Shown: positions 45,084 through 53,845 of the stretch, piece by piece
Numbering within the stretch: the stretch's first letter is position 1
Layout: each line of letters begins with the position of its first letter
Source: UBA7455 sp026713185
GTDB lineage: Bacteria > Pseudomonadota > Gammaproteobacteria > Pseudomonadales > Azotimanducaceae
Length of the DNA stretch: 64,000 nucleotides
Assembly (NCBI GenBank): GCA_963665785.1
Contig: OY762456.1
Span: 1,550,001 to 1,614,000, forward strand
Reading direction: 5' to 3'
The notes under the pieces: model-generated
The model's input: the letters and a program-made list of their open reading frames with translations, nothing else
The model's database searches: none
Told to the model about the DNA's origin: nothing
Program-made: the position numbers and the translations under genes

Positions 45084-47030
45084 TCAGGCGATAACAGTAC
45101 CTGCATTCTGTTCCATCCAGGTCTGGTACATATCTGCGTAATAACCGTTTTTGTCTATCAGTTCTTCATGGGTCCCCATTTCCATGATGCCCTGGTTATT
45201 GATTACCGCAATGATGTCTGCACGCATGGCAGTTGCCAGACGATGCGCAATAATAATCGCTGTACGACCTTCCAGAAGAGTATCAAGAGCATGTTCTATT
45301 CTGGATTCGCTTTGCTGGTCCACGTTTGAGGTGGCTTCATCGAGTATCAGTACCCTTGGCCTGCTCAGGAATGCCCTGGCCAGAGCCAGCAGTTGACGTT
45401 CACCGGATGACAGTGATGAACCCCTTTCGTGGCAGGGTGTATCGAGTCCCTGGGGCAGCCGGTCCACCAGGTCTTCAATGCCGACCGCTTTACAGGCCTC
45501 CAGAATTTCCTCATCAGTGGCATCTGGTCTGGAGAACCTCAGGTTTTCCTTGATTGATCCATGGAACAGGAAAGGTTCCTGGGGAACTACACCGAGTTGA
45601 CTGTGCAGTGACTGAAGGCTGATATCTCTGATATTTTGATTGTCTAACAGAATATCTCCTTCGTCCGGGTCGTAAAAGCGGGCAATCAGTTTTGCCAGGG
45701 TCGATTTGCCGGCGCCAGTGGGCCCGACAAAGGAAATGCTGTGTCCTGCCTCGATGTGCAGCGAAACGTTCTTTAAAACCGCCGCCGTATCATCGTAGGA
45801 AAAAGTGACATTCTGCAGCTTAATATCTCCCTGCAGGTCTACGATTTGTGTCGCATCCTCTTTCTCCATGACGGAAGGCGGAGTACTCAGCAGACCACGG
45901 AGTTTGATCACTGCTGCATTCCCTGCCTGGAATTGGTTATAAAGGCCGGTCAGAGAGCTTATCGGCTTAAAAAAACGCGCTGCGAGATTGATAAAGGCAA
46001 TGAGTGCTCCCACGGTAAACTCACCATCCATATCCAGGGTGGGATTTACACTCAAGAGAATGAAATAACCAATGATAAGTATGATAAGTGTGGTGGCAAC
46101 ATCGACAAACATGGTTGCGGAAGAGTAGATGGCAGAAATCCAGGCGGTATGGTTATTGGCATCCCTGTAGTCACCCACAATATTTCTATGGTTGATGACA
46201 TTATGCTTCATGCGATTGAAGGATATTACAAGACGCATGCCAGACAGACTCTCCTGCAGGTCCGAGAGTACTTCCGCTATTCGGTTTCGAACATTTTCAT
46301 AGCCCTTTCCCGAGACCATCCGGAACCAACTGGTCATAACCAGCATGACTGGAGCGGCGATTACAATAAGAATCAGCGTCAGTTCCACGTTAAAGTGAAG
46401 GAGAATGCCAATGATGAAAATGAGAGAAAGCGTCTGGGCCACGAAATTGACCAGGCCGGTTTGCAATAGATGCGACAGCGCTTCTATGTCACTGGTCATC
46501 CGGGTCATCAGTCTGCCTGCCTTTTCACCTGTGAAAAAATCCAGAGAGAGTCTCTGCAGATGCGTGAATACCCTAATCCGTAATTCATACATCAGCAGTT
46601 GTCCGAGTTTAGCGACATATCGAATGCGATATCCACTGACAAAAACAGCAACAATGAGTGAAGCGACCCAGGCGACAGCCACATAAAGAAGAACGGTAAA
46701 ATTTTTGGGAATGATGGCATCGTCGATGGCAATCATGACCAGGTAGGGGCCAACCAGCAACAACATCTCGGTCAATGCCACCAGAGCAAGCGAACCCAGC
46801 ATACGGTATTTGTAGGGGGCAAGGAATGACCAGAGAGTGAATACGCCTTCGTCGGGTGCACGATGGGAAAACTTCAGCTTGAGATCACTGAAGTCCGGTT
46901 CTTCGTTGATCAACGCGTTGGTCTTCCCTACCATTTCCGGTGGGATACCGGCAAAAGGCAGATTGCCGGAACGGCTTTTCATGCCCATCCCCATGTGAAA
47001 GTGACCGCCGCTGCCTCCGAATCCCTTCAT
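45084..47030 (-). CDS. ABC exporter half-transporter (MdlB-like subunit)
   Basis: The protein is 648 residues. A Gly/His/Met-rich N-terminus (GGSGGHFHMGMGMKS) precedes a six-helix exporter domain (about 65-360), then the nucleotide-binding domain: Walker A GPTGAGKST, Q-loop VVPQEPFLF, signature LSSGERQ, Walker B LILDEATS with the catalytic Glu, and H-loop IIAHRLA. The signature differs from the canonical LSGGQ. Its ATG overlaps the stop of the partner gene, so the two are translated together as a heterodimer. The substrate is unknown; lipid or multidrug export is typical of MdlAB-like pairs. Confidence 0.9.
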   Translation of the reverse strand: MKGFGGSGGHFHMGMGMKSRSGNLPFAGIPPEMVGKTNALINEEPDFSDLKLKFSHRAPDEGVFTLWSFLAPYKYRMLGSLALVALTEMLLLVGPYLVMIAIDDAIIPKNFTVLLYVAVAWVASLIVAVFVSGYRIRYVAKLGQLLMYELRIRVFTHLQRLSLDFFTGEKAGRLMTRMTSDIEALSHLLQTGLVNFVAQTLSLIFIIGILLHFNVELTLILIVIAAPVMLVMTSWFRMVSGKGYENVRNRIAEVLSDLQESLSGMRLVISFNRMKHNVINHRNIVGDYRDANNHTAWISAIYSSATMFVDVATTLIILIIGYFILLSVNPTLDMDGEFTVGALIAFINLAARFFKPISSLTGLYNQFQAGNAAVIKLRGLLSTPPSVMEKEDATQIVDLQGDIKLQNVTFSYDDTAAVLKNVSLHIEAGHSISFVGPTGAGKSTLAKLIARFYDPDEGDILLDNQNIRDISLQSLHSQLGVVPQEPFLFHGSIKENLRFSRPDATDEEILEACKAVGIEDLVDRLPQGLDTPCHERGSSLSSGERQLLALARAFLSRPRVLILDEATSNVDQQSESRIEHALDTLLEGRTAIIIAHRLATAMRADIIAVINNQGIMEMGTHEELIDKNGYYADMYQTWMEQNAGTVIA

Positions 47031-49021
47031 TGTGGCAATACTCCACCACCGGGAAATTCATCACTGCTGGATTCCTGCGATACCAAGGCAGAGATACGAC
47101 GTCGATGTTCCCTGTCAGTCTCATCTTCAGGTTCCGGCTGTTTCTGTTTGTCCGGCTGATGCGTCTGACTCTGTTGTGCCAGAACTTCGTTATAACGGGG
47201 AATATTTTCCATCAGTTCCTGATGGGTTCCCGTGGCTATGACCTTGCCTTCGTCCAGCAGAATGACCCGCTGGGCAAGGCTGATGGTGGAAAGCCTGTGA
47301 GCAATCAGAATTGTCGTGCGGTGTTCCATAAGTTGTAGCAACGCCTCGTGGATGTCTGCTTCCACCTTTACATCGATGGCACTGGTTGCATCGTCAAATA
47401 CCAGAATCGGAGGGTTCACCAGTAACGCTCTGGCTATCCCGAGCCTCTGGCGTTGTCCTCCGGATAACGTGTAACCGCGCTCACCAACGACTGTGTCATA
47501 GCCCTTTTCGGTGTCCATGATAAATTCATGTGCTTGCGCTGCCCTGGCGGCATTGATGATCTCTTCTTCAGATGCATCAGGTCTGCCATAGGCTATGTTG
47601 TCCCGAATGCTGATGGAAAACAAAAAAGGTTCATCCAATACCTGCCCCACATGGTAATGCAGGTTCTTGATTGCCAGATCTCTTATGTCCACACCATCAA
47701 TGGATATCGAACCGTGAACCATCTCGTAAAAACGTGACAACAGACGGACTATCGTTGATTTTCCAGAACCGGTCCGGCCAACAATGGCCACGGTTTCTCC
47801 AGGATTAACCTCAAAACTCAATCCATCCAGGATCAACTCGTCATGATAAGCAAAAGAGACATCGTCAAAGCGCAGATGTCCTCCTGGATTGTGCAATTCA
47901 ATAGTCTCTTCCCGGTCAACGATCTCCGGTTTTTCATCCAGGATTTCAAAAATTCTGCCGGCGGAAGCCTTGGCGCGCTGTTCCATCTGTAACAACATGC
48001 CAAGGAATCGAAATGGCATCTGAATCATCATGATATACATGTTGAAGGCAACCAGAGAACCAAGCTGGACCTGACCTTCCATCACCAGCCAGCCACCGTA
48101 AACCCAGACAAGTACCTGTCCTGTAACGGTGAGGTTCTCGATGATGGGGTCATAACGAGCCGAGACCTCAGCCGTCCGTACCTGCACCCATTGCAGTTTT
48201 TTAGCTGCACGCGCCAGAAGGTTGACTTGATTTTCTTCCTGGGCAAAGGATTTGACGATTCGTTGCCCATTGATGTTTTCATCTACAACTACGGCTACAT
48301 CTGCCTGATGCGCCTGGGTGAGCCAGGAAAGTGGAAACATCTTTGCTCTGAGTTTCATGCTGATCACGTATACGATCGGCGTGGAAATCATTGCTGCGAG
48401 AGTCAGCGTAAAACTGACTGAAACCATATAAACAACGGCGAAGACAAAGCTGCCAACACTCATCAGCAACATAGGCGCCATCATCAAAAACATCTGAATA
48501 GCTCTAATGTCGCTATTAGCGCGAGAGATGATCTGGCCTGTCTGGATTTTATCGTAAAAAGAAAAGGAGAGAGTGACCAGATGATTGTAAACCACAGAGC
48601 GGAGATCGGCTTCCAGTTGATTGGAGACGCGGCTCAACTGGTAGTTGCCCAGGAAGCCGAAGACAAATCGGAAGGCGCCCAGCACGGCAATCAATGAAAC
48701 CAGCAGGAATAACTGGAATGTTTCACCATCCAGGATCGCTGGTTCTAACGAGTCGATGGTTTTACCGATCAGAGCTGGAAGTGTGACGCCGAACAACATG
48801 GTCAATATCATCAAAGAGATGCCGATACTGAAAGGCCATTTGTTGACCAGAAGTACCGGGACAAGTCGTTTAATCCATTGTTTTGACTGGTCCGGGTCTA
48901 CATTGGCACGGGGGTTTTCGAAACGGGGTTCAACATTGACCGGTTCAAAGCTGAAGGAAGATTCTGAAACGTTTGTCGTGTCCGGTGCGGTGTCTGTTAC
49001 AGATATACTCAAAGTATGCAA
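47027..49021 (-). CDS. ABC exporter half-transporter (MdlA-like subunit)
   Basis: The protein is 664 residues. A cytoplasmic N-terminal tail of about 70 residues is followed by six transmembrane helices and the ATPase domain: Walker A GRTGSGKST, Q-loop VLDEPFLFS (Gln replaced by a D-E context), signature LSGGQRQ, Walker B LVFDDATS and H-loop LIAHRLS. The catalytic Glu after Walker B is Asp here. One subunit with Asp and the other with Glu is the pattern of heterodimeric exporters with one degenerate ATP site. It is the first gene of the pair; an insertion sequence lies upstream at 49104. Confidence 0.9.
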   Translation of the reverse strand: MHTLSISVTDTAPDTTNVSESSFSFEPVNVEPRFENPRANVDPDQSKQWIKRLVPVLLVNKWPFSIGISLMILTMLFGVTLPALIGKTIDSLEPAILDGETFQLFLLVSLIAVLGAFRFVFGFLGNYQLSRVSNQLEADLRSVVYNHLVTLSFSFYDKIQTGQIISRANSDIRAIQMFLMMAPMLLMSVGSFVFAVVYMVSVSFTLTLAAMISTPIVYVISMKLRAKMFPLSWLTQAHQADVAVVVDENINGQRIVKSFAQEENQVNLLARAAKKLQWVQVRTAEVSARYDPIIENLTVTGQVLVWVYGGWLVMEGQVQLGSLVAFNMYIMMIQMPFRFLGMLLQMEQRAKASAGRIFEILDEKPEIVDREETIELHNPGGHLRFDDVSFAYHDELILDGLSFEVNPGETVAIVGRTGSGKSTIVRLLSRFYEMVHGSISIDGVDIRDLAIKNLHYHVGQVLDEPFLFSISIRDNIAYGRPDASEEEIINAARAAQAHEFIMDTEKGYDTVVGERGYTLSGGQRQRLGIARALLVNPPILVFDDATSAIDVKVEADIHEALLQLMEHRTTILIAHRLSTISLAQRVILLDEGKVIATGTHQELMENIPRYNEVLAQQSQTHQPDKQKQPEPEDETDREHRRRISALVSQESSSDEFPGGGVLPQ

Positions 49022-49169
49022 GGAAGTTGGGATGCAAATATTATACCGTAATCACAGTCGTCCTGTCATCCAGTTTGTTAAGAGCTGTTAAGAGCACGTT
49101 AATTGTCCGCTTTTTAAGCACATTAATTGTCCGGTTTTAAAATACGGTATTTCAATCGATTTGGAGTAC

Positions 49170-49202
49170 CTAAAGCAAGCGACCGCTTGCGCAGTCTTGT
49201 AG
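49170..49202 (+). repeat. 33-nt hairpin repeat, copy A
   Basis: ctaaagcaagcgaccgcttg followed by cgcagtcttgtag. The stem is GCAAGC/GCTTGC around loop GACC. It lies 36 nt upstream of the transposase start inside the insertion sequence. It aligns base for base with copies B and C. Confidence 0.85.
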
Positions 49203-49721
49203 ATGAGACCGACAAAATGGCTACAGGAGACAAGACTAATGCGCTTTGAAGAGATCTACGGAAGTTGGACAAAGAAGCGGCTGACACAAGAGGAAGCGGC
49301 AGAGTTGTTGGGTGTTTGTGCGCGCACTTTCCGGCGTCATATTGATCGCTATGAAGACGATGGCCTGGATGGATTGATGGATCACCGCATGGATCGGGTA
49401 TCACAGTTGCGCGCCCCGGTGGATGAAGTCATGCGCATGGTGGACGACTACCGAACTCATCACAATGGCTGGAACATGAGGCATTACTACTCTTGGTATC
49501 GGCGTGATGGGGGTGAACGTAGTTATACCTGGGTGCGAAACAAGCTGCAGGAGTGCGGGGCGGTGGCGAAGGGTTCCAGCCGCGGTGTGCATCGTAAGCG
49601 CCGCCAGCCCGCTGCATGGCCAGGCATGATGCTGCACCAGGATGGTAGTACGCATCAGTGGGTTCCGGGCGTGTACTGGGATCTGATCGTCACCATGGAC
49701 GATGCGACCAATGAGCACTAC

Positions 49722-49754
49722 TAAAAGCATGCGACAGCATGCGCTGTCTCGTAG
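49722..49754 (+). repeat. 33-nt hairpin repeat, copy B (in the transposase gene)
   Basis: taaaagcatgcgacagcatg followed by cgctgtctcgtag. The stem is GCATGC/GCATGC around loop GACA, which can pair perfectly with downstream TGTC. It is inserted between the codons for NEHY and MFF, contributing TAA at its first codon and TAG at its last. Confidence 0.9.
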
Positions 49755-49934
49755 ATGTTCTTCTGTGACCAGGAAGGTACACAAAGCAGTTTCCAGGGCG
49801 TACGGGATGTGATTGAAGCCAGGGGCCTGTTCTGTTCGTTGTACAGTGATCGAGGCAGTCATTACTGGCACACACCGGAAGCAGGTGGCAAGGTGGATAA
49901 GTCCCATCTGACGCAGTTTGGGCGGGCTTTGCAG

Positions 49935-49967
49935 CCACAAGACTGCGCGAGCAGTCGCTCGCTTTAA
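49935..49967 (-). repeat. 33-nt hairpin repeat, copy C (in the transposase gene, opposite strand)
   Basis: On the minus strand it reads ttaaagcgagcgactgctcg followed by cgcagtcttgtgg. The stem is GCGAGC/GCTCGC around loop GACT, which can pair with downstream AGTC. It is inserted between GRALQ and LGIEMIPAYS. Read in the gene's direction its last codon is TAA. Confidence 0.9.
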
Positions 49968-50799
49968 TTGGGGATCGAGATGATCCCGGCCTACTCGCCG
50001 GAAGCCAGAGGGCGCTCGGAACGGGCTTTTCGGACGCATCAGGAACGTCTGGTCAGGGAACTGGCACTGGCGAAGATCACTGATATGGCGGCGGCCAATC
50101 AGTACCTGCAGACAGTCTACCTGCCCGCTTACAACGAAGAGTTCATGCATCCGGCAAGCGAAGATGGTTCCGCGTTTGTTGCCTGTTCAGATAGGGCCGC
50201 TCTGGATGATATTCTGTGCGAGCAGTTTGAGCGGGTTGTGGGCAAGGACAACTGTGTCCAATTCGAGAACCTGGTATTACAGATTCCACCGGACCGACAC
50301 CGACACCACTACATGAAGGTAAAGGTTAAGGTGTTGCGTCACACCGATGGGACGCTGTCGATTAAGCATGGCCCGCGACGGCTGGCAAGGTATGACACGC
50401 TGGGGCAAGTGTTAACAAATGAACTACCGATTGCGGTGTAGTGCCTGCTAAGGGACTGAGGTTATGAGAGGGTTTACAAGAAGTAGAATGATGCCTATTC
50501 GAGCCCGTGTGAAAAAGCTGCTGGACAACTCTGTAGTGTGTCGTAGGGCACCAGAGTTGACCACAACTTTTGCACACTCGTTGGATTTGAACAACATTTC
50601 ACGGGACCCCAAAGTCGTCCAAAATGGTACTCATTCGGGAGATTGTGGTAACGTACCAAAACCGGACAGATTAAGTGCTCTAAAACCGGACATTTCCATT
50701 TGCTCCTAACACCAGTTTGTAGAGAATTGTGTAGAGAATCTGTCAGGAGTCATCGCAGATGGAAATGAATCAAGGACCGGGATCCGGGGAATTCCTTCC

Positions 50800-51555
50800 T
50801 CATGCAGCCAGCTCTTCTTCGGTGAATTCCAGATATCGTTTCAGATAATGGACACCGACATAGAAGGGCAGGGTATCAGCAAGAGCAACACAGAGTTTGA
50901 ACATGTAGTTGTGCCACATCAGCATGAGCATGGCGCCAAGACTTATTGCCCCGGCAAGAAACGAGGCGCCAAAAGTCACAGTGATCACCATAAAGGAGTC
51001 CACCCCTTGGCTGATTACGGTACTGCCGTTATTTCGCAGCCAAAGGTGCTTGCCACCCGTGATTTTTCTCCAGAAGTGGAACATGAACACATCGCAGTAC
51101 TGGGCGGCGATGTAGGCCATCATGGAGGCGAATACAGCACCTGAAGTCGTTGCGTACAGCAACGTAAACAGTTCCACGGAATCTTCGACACTGTCGCCAT
51201 CCGGCAGTGCAATCGATTCTGCCAGATGGATGACCTGCCATGGGGGTTGAAGCTCCGGTGCAACTGATGGAATAAGACTGGCGATCCAAAGAGTGCCGAT
51301 GATAAAACAGTTCAGCCCGAGTCCGATAGTAACCAGGAAGTTTGCCCGCGCCCGGCCATACAGTTCACTGATCAGGTCGGTACACAGAAAAGTCAACGGG
51401 TAAGGCAGTACACCCACAGCCAGGCTCAGGTAACCAAGTTGGATAAAACGGGTTATTCCCAGGATATTCAGCATGGTCATGGCGCACAGGAATATCCCTG
51501 CCAACACCAGAAATACCCGTTCACGCCGTTCTTTAAGTTCTTTTGTGACTTCCAT
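50800..51555 (-). CDS. yhhQ: Queuosine-precursor transporter (YhhQ/VUT family)
   Basis: The protein is 251 residues with about six hydrophobic helices. Family motifs are visible: LSLAVGVLPYPLTFLCTDLISELYGRARAN and GGKHLWLRNNGSTVISQGVDSFMVITV, matching PF02592. E. coli YhhQ imports preQ0/preQ1, precursors of the tRNA base queuosine. It is the last gene of a minus-strand run, 20 bp after an SDR gene and downstream of a PTPS/QueD-family gene, so a link to deazapurine or pterin metabolism is plausible. An insertion of about 30 residues (EDSVELFTLL region) sits mid-protein. Confidence 0.88.
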   Translation of the reverse strand: MEVTKELKERRERVFLVLAGIFLCAMTMLNILGITRFIQLGYLSLAVGVLPYPLTFLCTDLISELYGRARANFLVTIGLGLNCFIIGTLWIASLIPSVAPELQPPWQVIHLAESIALPDGDSVEDSVELFTLLYATTSGAVFASMMAYIAAQYCDVFMFHFWRKITGGKHLWLRNNGSTVISQGVDSFMVITVTFGASFLAGAISLGAMLMLMWHNYMFKLCVALADTLPFYVGVHYLKRYLEFTEEELAA

Positions 51556-51575
51556 TTACTCCACCACGTGATGTT

Positions 51576-52274
51576 TCATGACTCAATCTGCCCAAGATTT
51601 GCATGCATGACTGCTCCATTAATGACTGGATTTTTGGCGGCAAAAAAGATGGCATCAGCAATTTCCCCTGGCTCTATAAGTCTTCCAAAAGTGGATAATC
51701 CGGCGATATCGTTCAAAATTTCCTGGTTGTCTCCAACGTGTGCACGCAACATTTCAGTATTGGTGAATCCCGGACAGATACATGTGGTGTGGATGCCGGT
51801 ACCCATAAGATCCTGGCAGGTAGCGCGCATCATACCTACCAGAGCGTGTTTGCTGGTAATGTAGCTGAAAGTGTTGGCAACTGCTTTTTCCGACAGGGTG
51901 GAACCCACATAGATAATGGAAGAGCCAGGTCGCATTTTTGTAATAAGACAGCGATTCAAAATATGAGGTGCAATCACATTCAGACGCAGCATCCCGGCAA
52001 GGATTTTCGTATCAGCGTCTCTGGCGGAATCATTTACCATGCGTCCTGCATTGTGTACCAGACTGATTTCACCAGGTTTGATGAGAGTGTTTAACAGCGC
52101 AGCCAGGTTTGACTCGGTGTTTTCATCACTCAGATCAATGCTGTAACTCTCAATGCGATCGTCCGGTGGTTTTGTTCGGGAAAAGTTGATAATGCGGTAT
52201 CCTGCATCACAAAACCGCGTTGCAGTGGCAAGTCCGATACCCTTGCTTGCACCTGTAATAATCAGCGTTCTCAT
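51576..52274 (-). CDS. Short-chain dehydrogenase/reductase
   Basis: The protein is 232 residues. ATG 52274 overlaps the upstream stop (ATGA), favouring it over GTG 52286. It has the classical SDR motifs TGASKGIG (cofactor), LVHNAGRM (the NAG motif), IIYVGSTLSEK (Ser) and SYITSKHAL (Tyr-x3-Lys). Its immediate coupling to a PTPS-family gene recalls sepiapterin or pteridine reductases, which are SDRs of this size. The substrate is otherwise unknown. Confidence 0.85.
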   Translation of the reverse strand: MRTLIITGASKGIGLATATRFCDAGYRIINFSRTKPPDDRIESYSIDLSDENTESNLAALLNTLIKPGEISLVHNAGRMVNDSARDADTKILAGMLRLNVIAPHILNRCLITKMRPGSSIIYVGSTLSEKAVANTFSYITSKHALVGMMRATCQDLMGTGIHTTCICPGFTNTEMLRAHVGDNQEILNDIAGLSTFGRLIEPGEIADAIFFAAKNPVINGAVMHANLGQIES

Positions 52275-52768
52275 GCCTGTCGCCACTGGGAACAGCCTGT
52301 TTGACCCGGGCTTGAGGAGACTTTCACGGTCATTTCGACGATTCCCCGGCGATGAAAATCCGGAAGTTCCAGCAGGATTCCCAGCAGATAGTTGGAAAGT
52401 TCCTCTACGGTGGTATTGGCAATGGGCAGTATCGTCAGATCCCTCGCCAGAAAGGGTATGCGTTCATTGTTGAACAGGGCGACCGTGTATACACCGTCCT
52501 TTTCCAGACCCAGGTAAGGAGATTTCTCAGGTAAAATAGTCTGTTCGTCAAGATCATCGCACAAATCGCGCAATGCTGTCTTGATGATGCCGTAGTCAAA
52601 CATAAGGCCATCATCACCGACTGGGGCCGTGAGTTCGCATTCAACCTGGAAGTTGTGGCCGTGCAGGTTCTCCCGTTCCGTTTTATTGAATATTGTAAAG
52701 TGGGCAGCAGAGAATGAATGTGCCTGCTTACGAATTTCGATTCGACTGTATCTCTTACGATCGCTCAC
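52271..52768 (-). CDS. 6-pyruvoyl-tetrahydropterin synthase/QueD family enzyme with ENLHGH motif
   Basis: The protein is 165 residues from a GTG that overlaps the preceding stop (GTGA). Zinc-binding histidines are seen in SFSAAHF and LHGHNF, and the C-terminal LEEL-like TTVEELSNYLLG fits the family. Where QueD has a catalytic Cys (C-x3-HGH), this protein has Arg-Glu-Asn-Leu-His-Gly-His, so the Cys is missing and Glu is present as E-x2-HGH. That is the signature described for PTPS-III enzymes that make 6-hydroxymethyl-dihydropterin. A folate/pterin role rather than queuosine synthesis is therefore inferred. Confidence 0.82.
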   Translation of the reverse strand: MSDRKRYSRIEIRKQAHSFSAAHFTIFNKTERENLHGHNFQVECELTAPVGDDGLMFDYGIIKTALRDLCDDLDEQTILPEKSPYLGLEKDGVYTVALFNNERIPFLARDLTILPIANTTVEELSNYLLGILLELPDFHRRGIVEMTVKVSSSPGQTGCSQWRQA

Positions 52769-53004
52769 TCAAGTACCTCGGTGTTTTGGAGAAGAGCCTT
52801 CAGATGATTGAAATAACCCGCCATATTAACCCAGTCCATGGTCTGATTGCACAAAAGCCGGGCATTGGTGCACACTGACAAGCTTGAATAAATAAAGGGG
52901 ACGTTATCGCTGGTATTACCGGCGGCGCAGTACATCACCGGAGTGACTTTGCCTGTGGATGGTGGCTTGACTATCCGGAATGCCTGACTCTGAATTCCTG
53001 TCAA
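52765..53004 (-). CDS. Small unknown protein in a coupled operon
   Basis: The protein is 79 residues starting at TTG 53004, which overlaps the enoyl-CoA hydratase stop (TTGA). Its own stop overlaps the next gene's GTG (GTGA). This double coupling is the main evidence that it is real. The sequence (KVTPVMYCAAGNTSDNVPFIYSSLSVCTNARLLCN...) has three cysteines and looks globular. I recognise no family. It could also be a fragment of a larger ancestral gene. Confidence 0.6.
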   Translation of the reverse strand: MTGIQSQAFRIVKPPSTGKVTPVMYCAAGNTSDNVPFIYSSLSVCTNARLLCNQTMDWVNMAGYFNHLKALLQNTEVLE

Positions 53005-53774
53005 TCCTTGATCCAGGAAGCCCTGCGCTTCTCTCGAAACGCGGCCATACCTTCGGCGCCTTCGTCAGACCTGAACATGCGGCCACTCCACTTGGAGGTT
53101 TCTTCGAATGCTTCCTGCCTCGACAGTTGCGGCACGCGACGTACCAGTTTCTTGCACTGTACAACAGCATTGGGACCGCCAAGGTTAATCATGTCTATTT
53201 CTTCCTGTACAGCAGCATAAAGTTCCGAATGGGGAACAGCACGGTGCGCAAATCCCATCTCGACTGCCCGGGTACCTGTAAAGCGTTCGCCGGTTATGAA
53301 TAATTTCATACCATGGTGAGTACCCAGTTTGGGCAGGCACACCACGGAGATAACCGCGGGAATGACGCCGATTCTGACTTCACTGAAACTGAACTGGACT
53401 TCCTCCGCGGTAATGACGATATCTGCAGCGCCAACCAGACCGAGTCCGCCCGCAAAAGCGGCGCCGTTTACCGCTACAATGACGGGTTTATCGCTGTCCA
53501 TAATGGCATTCAGTACATCGGAATAGGGGACGGCACGGGCGCCGGAAATGGTAGATCCCGGTGGACTTTTCAAATCCGCTCCGGCACAAAAGGCAGGGTC
53601 GGTACCGGTAATCACAATTGAACGTACATCATCATTTTTATTCGATGCAAGCAGATGATCGTACAATTCCGTCACCAGAATCGCTGACAGTGCGTTGCGA
53701 TTTTCCGGACGGTTCAGCGTGATCCAGGCTGCACCATTGTTGATTTTGTATTTTGTTGCTTCAACTGCGACCAT
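53001..53774 (-). CDS. Enoyl-CoA hydratase/isomerase family protein
   Basis: The protein is 257 residues with the crotonase fold motifs ITLNRPENRNALS, FCAGADLKS (oxyanion hole) and VNGAAFAGGLGLVGAADIVI. One catalytic Glu is present (FSEVRIGVIPAV). The other (E144 of rat enoyl-CoA hydratase) appears to be Leu in AGGLGL. That makes a standard hydratase mechanism uncertain; isomerase, hydrolase or decarboxylase activities are possible. It heads the coupled chain leading to the PTPS and SDR genes. Confidence 0.85.
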   Translation of the reverse strand: MVAVEATKYKINNGAAWITLNRPENRNALSAILVTELYDHLLASNKNDDVRSIVITGTDPAFCAGADLKSPPGSTISGARAVPYSDVLNAIMDSDKPVIVAVNGAAFAGGLGLVGAADIVITAEEVQFSFSEVRIGVIPAVISVVCLPKLGTHHGMKLFITGERFTGTRAVEMGFAHRAVPHSELYAAVQEEIDMINLGGPNAVVQCKKLVRRVPQLSRQEAFEETSKWSGRMFRSDEGAEGMAAFREKRRASWIKD

Positions 53775-53845
53775 TTCGTTTTACCTCTATATCAATGACG
53801 TTTTTTTGATTCAAAAGATGAATTAAATGCCAGATCTTGCAAATC

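Larger units (their letters stand above)
49239..50441 (+). pseudogene. Integrase-core transposase interrupted by two 33-nt insertions
   Basis: Removing 49722-49754 and 49935-49967 gives an uninterrupted 378-residue protein. The N-terminus is a helix-turn-helix (RLTQEEAAELLGVCARTFRRHIDRYE). The rve/DDE core follows with MLHQDGSTHQWVPG (first Asp), LFCSLYSDRGSHYWHTPE (second Asp) and SPEARGRSERAFRTHQERL (Glu). The C-terminal domain ends KHGPRRLARYDTLG. AGGAGA precedes ATG 49239. As it stands the gene reads as three pieces ending at 49724, 49967 and 50441. Both interruptions are multiples of three and the flanking codons stay in frame. Confidence 0.9.
49104..50692 (+). mobile_element. Integrase-core insertion sequence (ISNCY/IS481-like) with decayed transposase
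   Basis: Each end carries two spaced TGTCCGGTTTT-like motifs in inverted orientation. On the left these are tgtccgctttttaagcac and attaattgtccggtttta (49104-49138). On the right, in complement, they are tgtccggttttagagcac and ttaatctgtccggtttt (50692-50656). The approximate length is 1.59 kb. I could not find a clear target duplication. The transposase is broken by two 33-nt hairpin insertions, and a third copy of the hairpin lies in the leader. Confidence 0.8.
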
